From positions 1 to 8,044 of the forward strand of contig CACYCU010000076.1 in the NCBI GenBank assembly GCA_902772945.1: a stretch of DNA of 8,044 bases, read 5' to 3'. A model generated the notes under the pieces. That model did no database searches, was not told the origin of the DNA, and was given only the letters and a program-made list of their open reading frames with translations. Positions within the stretch are counted from its first letter, which is position 1, and the number at the start of each line of letters is the position of its first letter. Positions 7,399-8,044 of the stretch are shown piece by piece. Made by a program: the position numbers and the translations under genes. The DNA comes from an uncultured bacterium. Its GTDB lineage: Bacteria; Cyanobacteriota; Vampirovibrionia; Gastranaerophilales; Gastranaerophilaceae.

Positions 7399-7406
7399 AC
7401 TTTCAA

Positions 7407-7411
7407 CTCCT
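7407..7411 (-). promoter_or_regulatory. Ribosome binding site of the secreted-protein gene
   Basis: On the minus strand AGGAG is followed by eight bases and the ATG at 7398. It fixes the start that places the MKK signal peptide at the N-terminus, rather than the longer start at 7467. Confidence 0.8.
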
Positions 7412-7417
7412 GATATA

Positions 7418-7445
7418 ATATTACCACAAAAAAATTCCTCTTCAA
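7418..7445 (-). promoter_or_regulatory. Possible promoter of the secreted-protein gene
   Basis: Reading the minus strand, TTGAAG (7445-7440) and TAATAT (7423-7418) are separated by 16 bases and lie just downstream of the gap terminator, where a promoter is needed. The predicted start would fall at or next to the AGGAG, leaving an unusually short leader, so the exact boxes are doubtful. Confidence 0.25.
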
Positions 7446-7452
7446 CAATACA

Positions 7453-7483
7453 AAAATAACCTCGCAAAATGCGAGGTTATTTT
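7453..7483 (-). terminator. Intrinsic terminator of gap, probably bidirectional
   Basis: A perfect 13-bp stem pairs 7453-7465 with 7471-7483 around a five-base loop at 7466-7470. Its core is CCTCGC/GCGAGG flanked by A/T pairs. On the minus strand it follows the gap stop codon by 15 bases and ends in TTATTTTTG, a usable U-tract. On the plus strand the stem is followed by TTATTTTCTT, so it may also stop transcripts arriving from the M16 gene. Confidence 0.88.
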
Positions 7484-7498
7484 CTTACAAATTATAAA

Positions 7499-8044
7499 TT
7501 ATAATTTTGAAGCAACCATCAATGTTGTTTCTGCAAGTCTTGTTGAATAACCCATTTCGTTATCATACCAAGAAATAATTTTAACTTGATTTCCGCCCAT
7601 TACACGAGTTAATAGAGCATCAACTGTTGAAGATTGAGATGTTCCAACGTAATCAGAAGATACTAATGGTTCTTCTGTATAGCATAATACGTGTCCGTCA
7701 GCACCTGCTTTTAATGCTGCATTAACTTCTTCAACTGTAACGTCTTTAGCCAATTCAAATACTACATCAACTAAAGATACGTCCGGTGTAGGAACACGCA
7801 TAGCAAAACCGTCCAATTTACCTTTCAATTGAGGTAATACAAGAGCTACAGCTTTTGCAGCACCTGTTTTTGTAGGAACGATGTTAAGAGCGCCTGCTCT
7901 TGCACGACGAGGATCTTTGTGACCTGCGTCCAAAATTCTTTGGTCGCCTGTGTATGAGTGAACTGTTGTCATCAAACCTTTAACGATACCGAATTTTTCA
8001 TCAATAACTTTAGCTACCGGAGCTAAGCAGTTAGTTGTACATGA
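7499..8044 (-). CDS. gap: Glyceraldehyde-3-phosphate dehydrogenase, C-terminal part (cut by window edge)
   Basis: Type I GAPDH converts glyceraldehyde 3-phosphate, NAD(P)+ and phosphate to 1,3-bisphosphoglycerate in the cytoplasm. The visible 181 residues begin at the active-site loop SCTTNCLAP. The catalytic cysteine is the second residue seen, and the catalytic histidine comes 27 residues later in VHSYTGDQR, the normal Cys149/His176 spacing. Further family motifs are RRARAGALNIVPTKTGAAKA, the substrate-binding AMRVPTPDVS, and near the C-terminus SWYDNEMGYS. The protein ends at ASKL with TAA at 7501-7499. About 150 residues, including the whole N-terminal Rossmann domain, lie beyond position 8044, so coenzyme preference (NAD or NADP) cannot be judged. 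The SYTGDQR wording is closer to cyanobacterial Gap2 than to Gap1 as I remember them. The TTG/ATG codons near 7975 are internal, not a start. Confidence 0.97.
   Translation of the reverse strand, partial: SCTTNCLAPVAKVIDEKFGIVKGLMTTVHSYTGDQRILDAGHKDPRRARAGALNIVPTKTGAAKAVALVLPQLKGKLDGFAMRVPTPDVSLVDVVFELAKDVTVEEVNAALKAGADGHVLCYTEEPLVSSDYVGTSQSSTVDALLTRVMGGNQVKIISWYDNEMGYSTRLAETTLMVASKL

Noticed and set aside
7399..7467. Longer start (ATG at 7467) for the secreted protein
   Set aside because: It lies in the stem-loop of the gap terminator, lacks a ribosome binding site and would bury an otherwise perfect signal peptide behind 23 residues.
7970..7975. TTG/ATG near 7975 as the start of the minus-strand dehydrogenase
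   Set aside because: The frame continues upstream to the window edge through SCTTNCLAP, the GAPDH active-site loop, so these codons are internal.
1..8044. Searched for CRISPR arrays, insertion sequences, tRNA or rRNA genes and phage or toxin-antitoxin modules
   Set aside because: No regularly spaced repeats, transposase-like frames, terminal inverted repeats or cloverleaf-like segments were seen; nearly all of the sequence is accounted for by five genes and short spacers.

Overview
The window is AT-rich DNA holding five genes and no mobile elements, CRISPR arrays or stable RNA genes that I can see. The strongest taxonomic clue is the first gene. It encodes only the C-terminal part of the RNA polymerase beta' subunit, starting at its own start codon with its own ribosome binding site. 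A beta' chain split into RpoC1 and RpoC2, with a very large insertion in the trigger loop, is the hallmark of Cyanobacteria and plastids and is shared by their non-photosynthetic relatives (Melainabacteria/Vampirovibrionia, including the gut order Gastranaerophilales). AT-rich codon use, a short 'PSFKG' N-terminal tag on the second large protein, and a Gap protein resembling cyanobacterial Gap2 fit a Gastranaerophilales-like bacterium. That assignment is inference, because no search could be run.

Layout, left to right. Positions 1-69 are a leader with a Shine-Dalgarno. rpoC2 (70-3921, +) encodes 1283 residues with bridge helix, zinc site, trigger loop, an approximately 650-residue SI3 insertion, jaw and C-terminal clamp segments. 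It ends in a textbook intrinsic terminator with a UUCG loop (3921-3949). After an AT-rich gap with a possible -10 box comes a 54-codon gene (4039-4203, +) with a strong GGAGG ribosome binding site and a compact Cys/His cluster. Forty bases later a 925-residue M16 (pitrilysin/PqqL-type) zinc metallopeptidase begins at a GTG with no visible Shine-Dalgarno (4244-7021, +). It has no signal peptide.

The right end is on the minus strand. A 126-residue secreted protein of unknown function (7018-7398, -) overlaps the M16 gene tail-to-tail by four bases. Next is a 13-bp-stem hairpin (7453-7483) that terminates gap and could work in both directions. Last is the C-terminal 181 residues of glyceraldehyde-3-phosphate dehydrogenase (7499-8044, -), cut by the window edge just before its active-site cysteine.

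The genes do not form one obvious pathway: they are transcription machinery, a peptidase possibly in an operon with a small protein, an exported small protein, and glycolysis. The points most worth attention are the 54-residue Cys-rich gene behind rpoC2, the acidic repeat inside SI3, the unusual N-terminus of the M16 protein, and the convergent overlap. That overlap lacks an internal terminator, so M16 transcripts may run antisense across the secreted-protein gene. I found no clear evidence of a wholly new multi-gene system.
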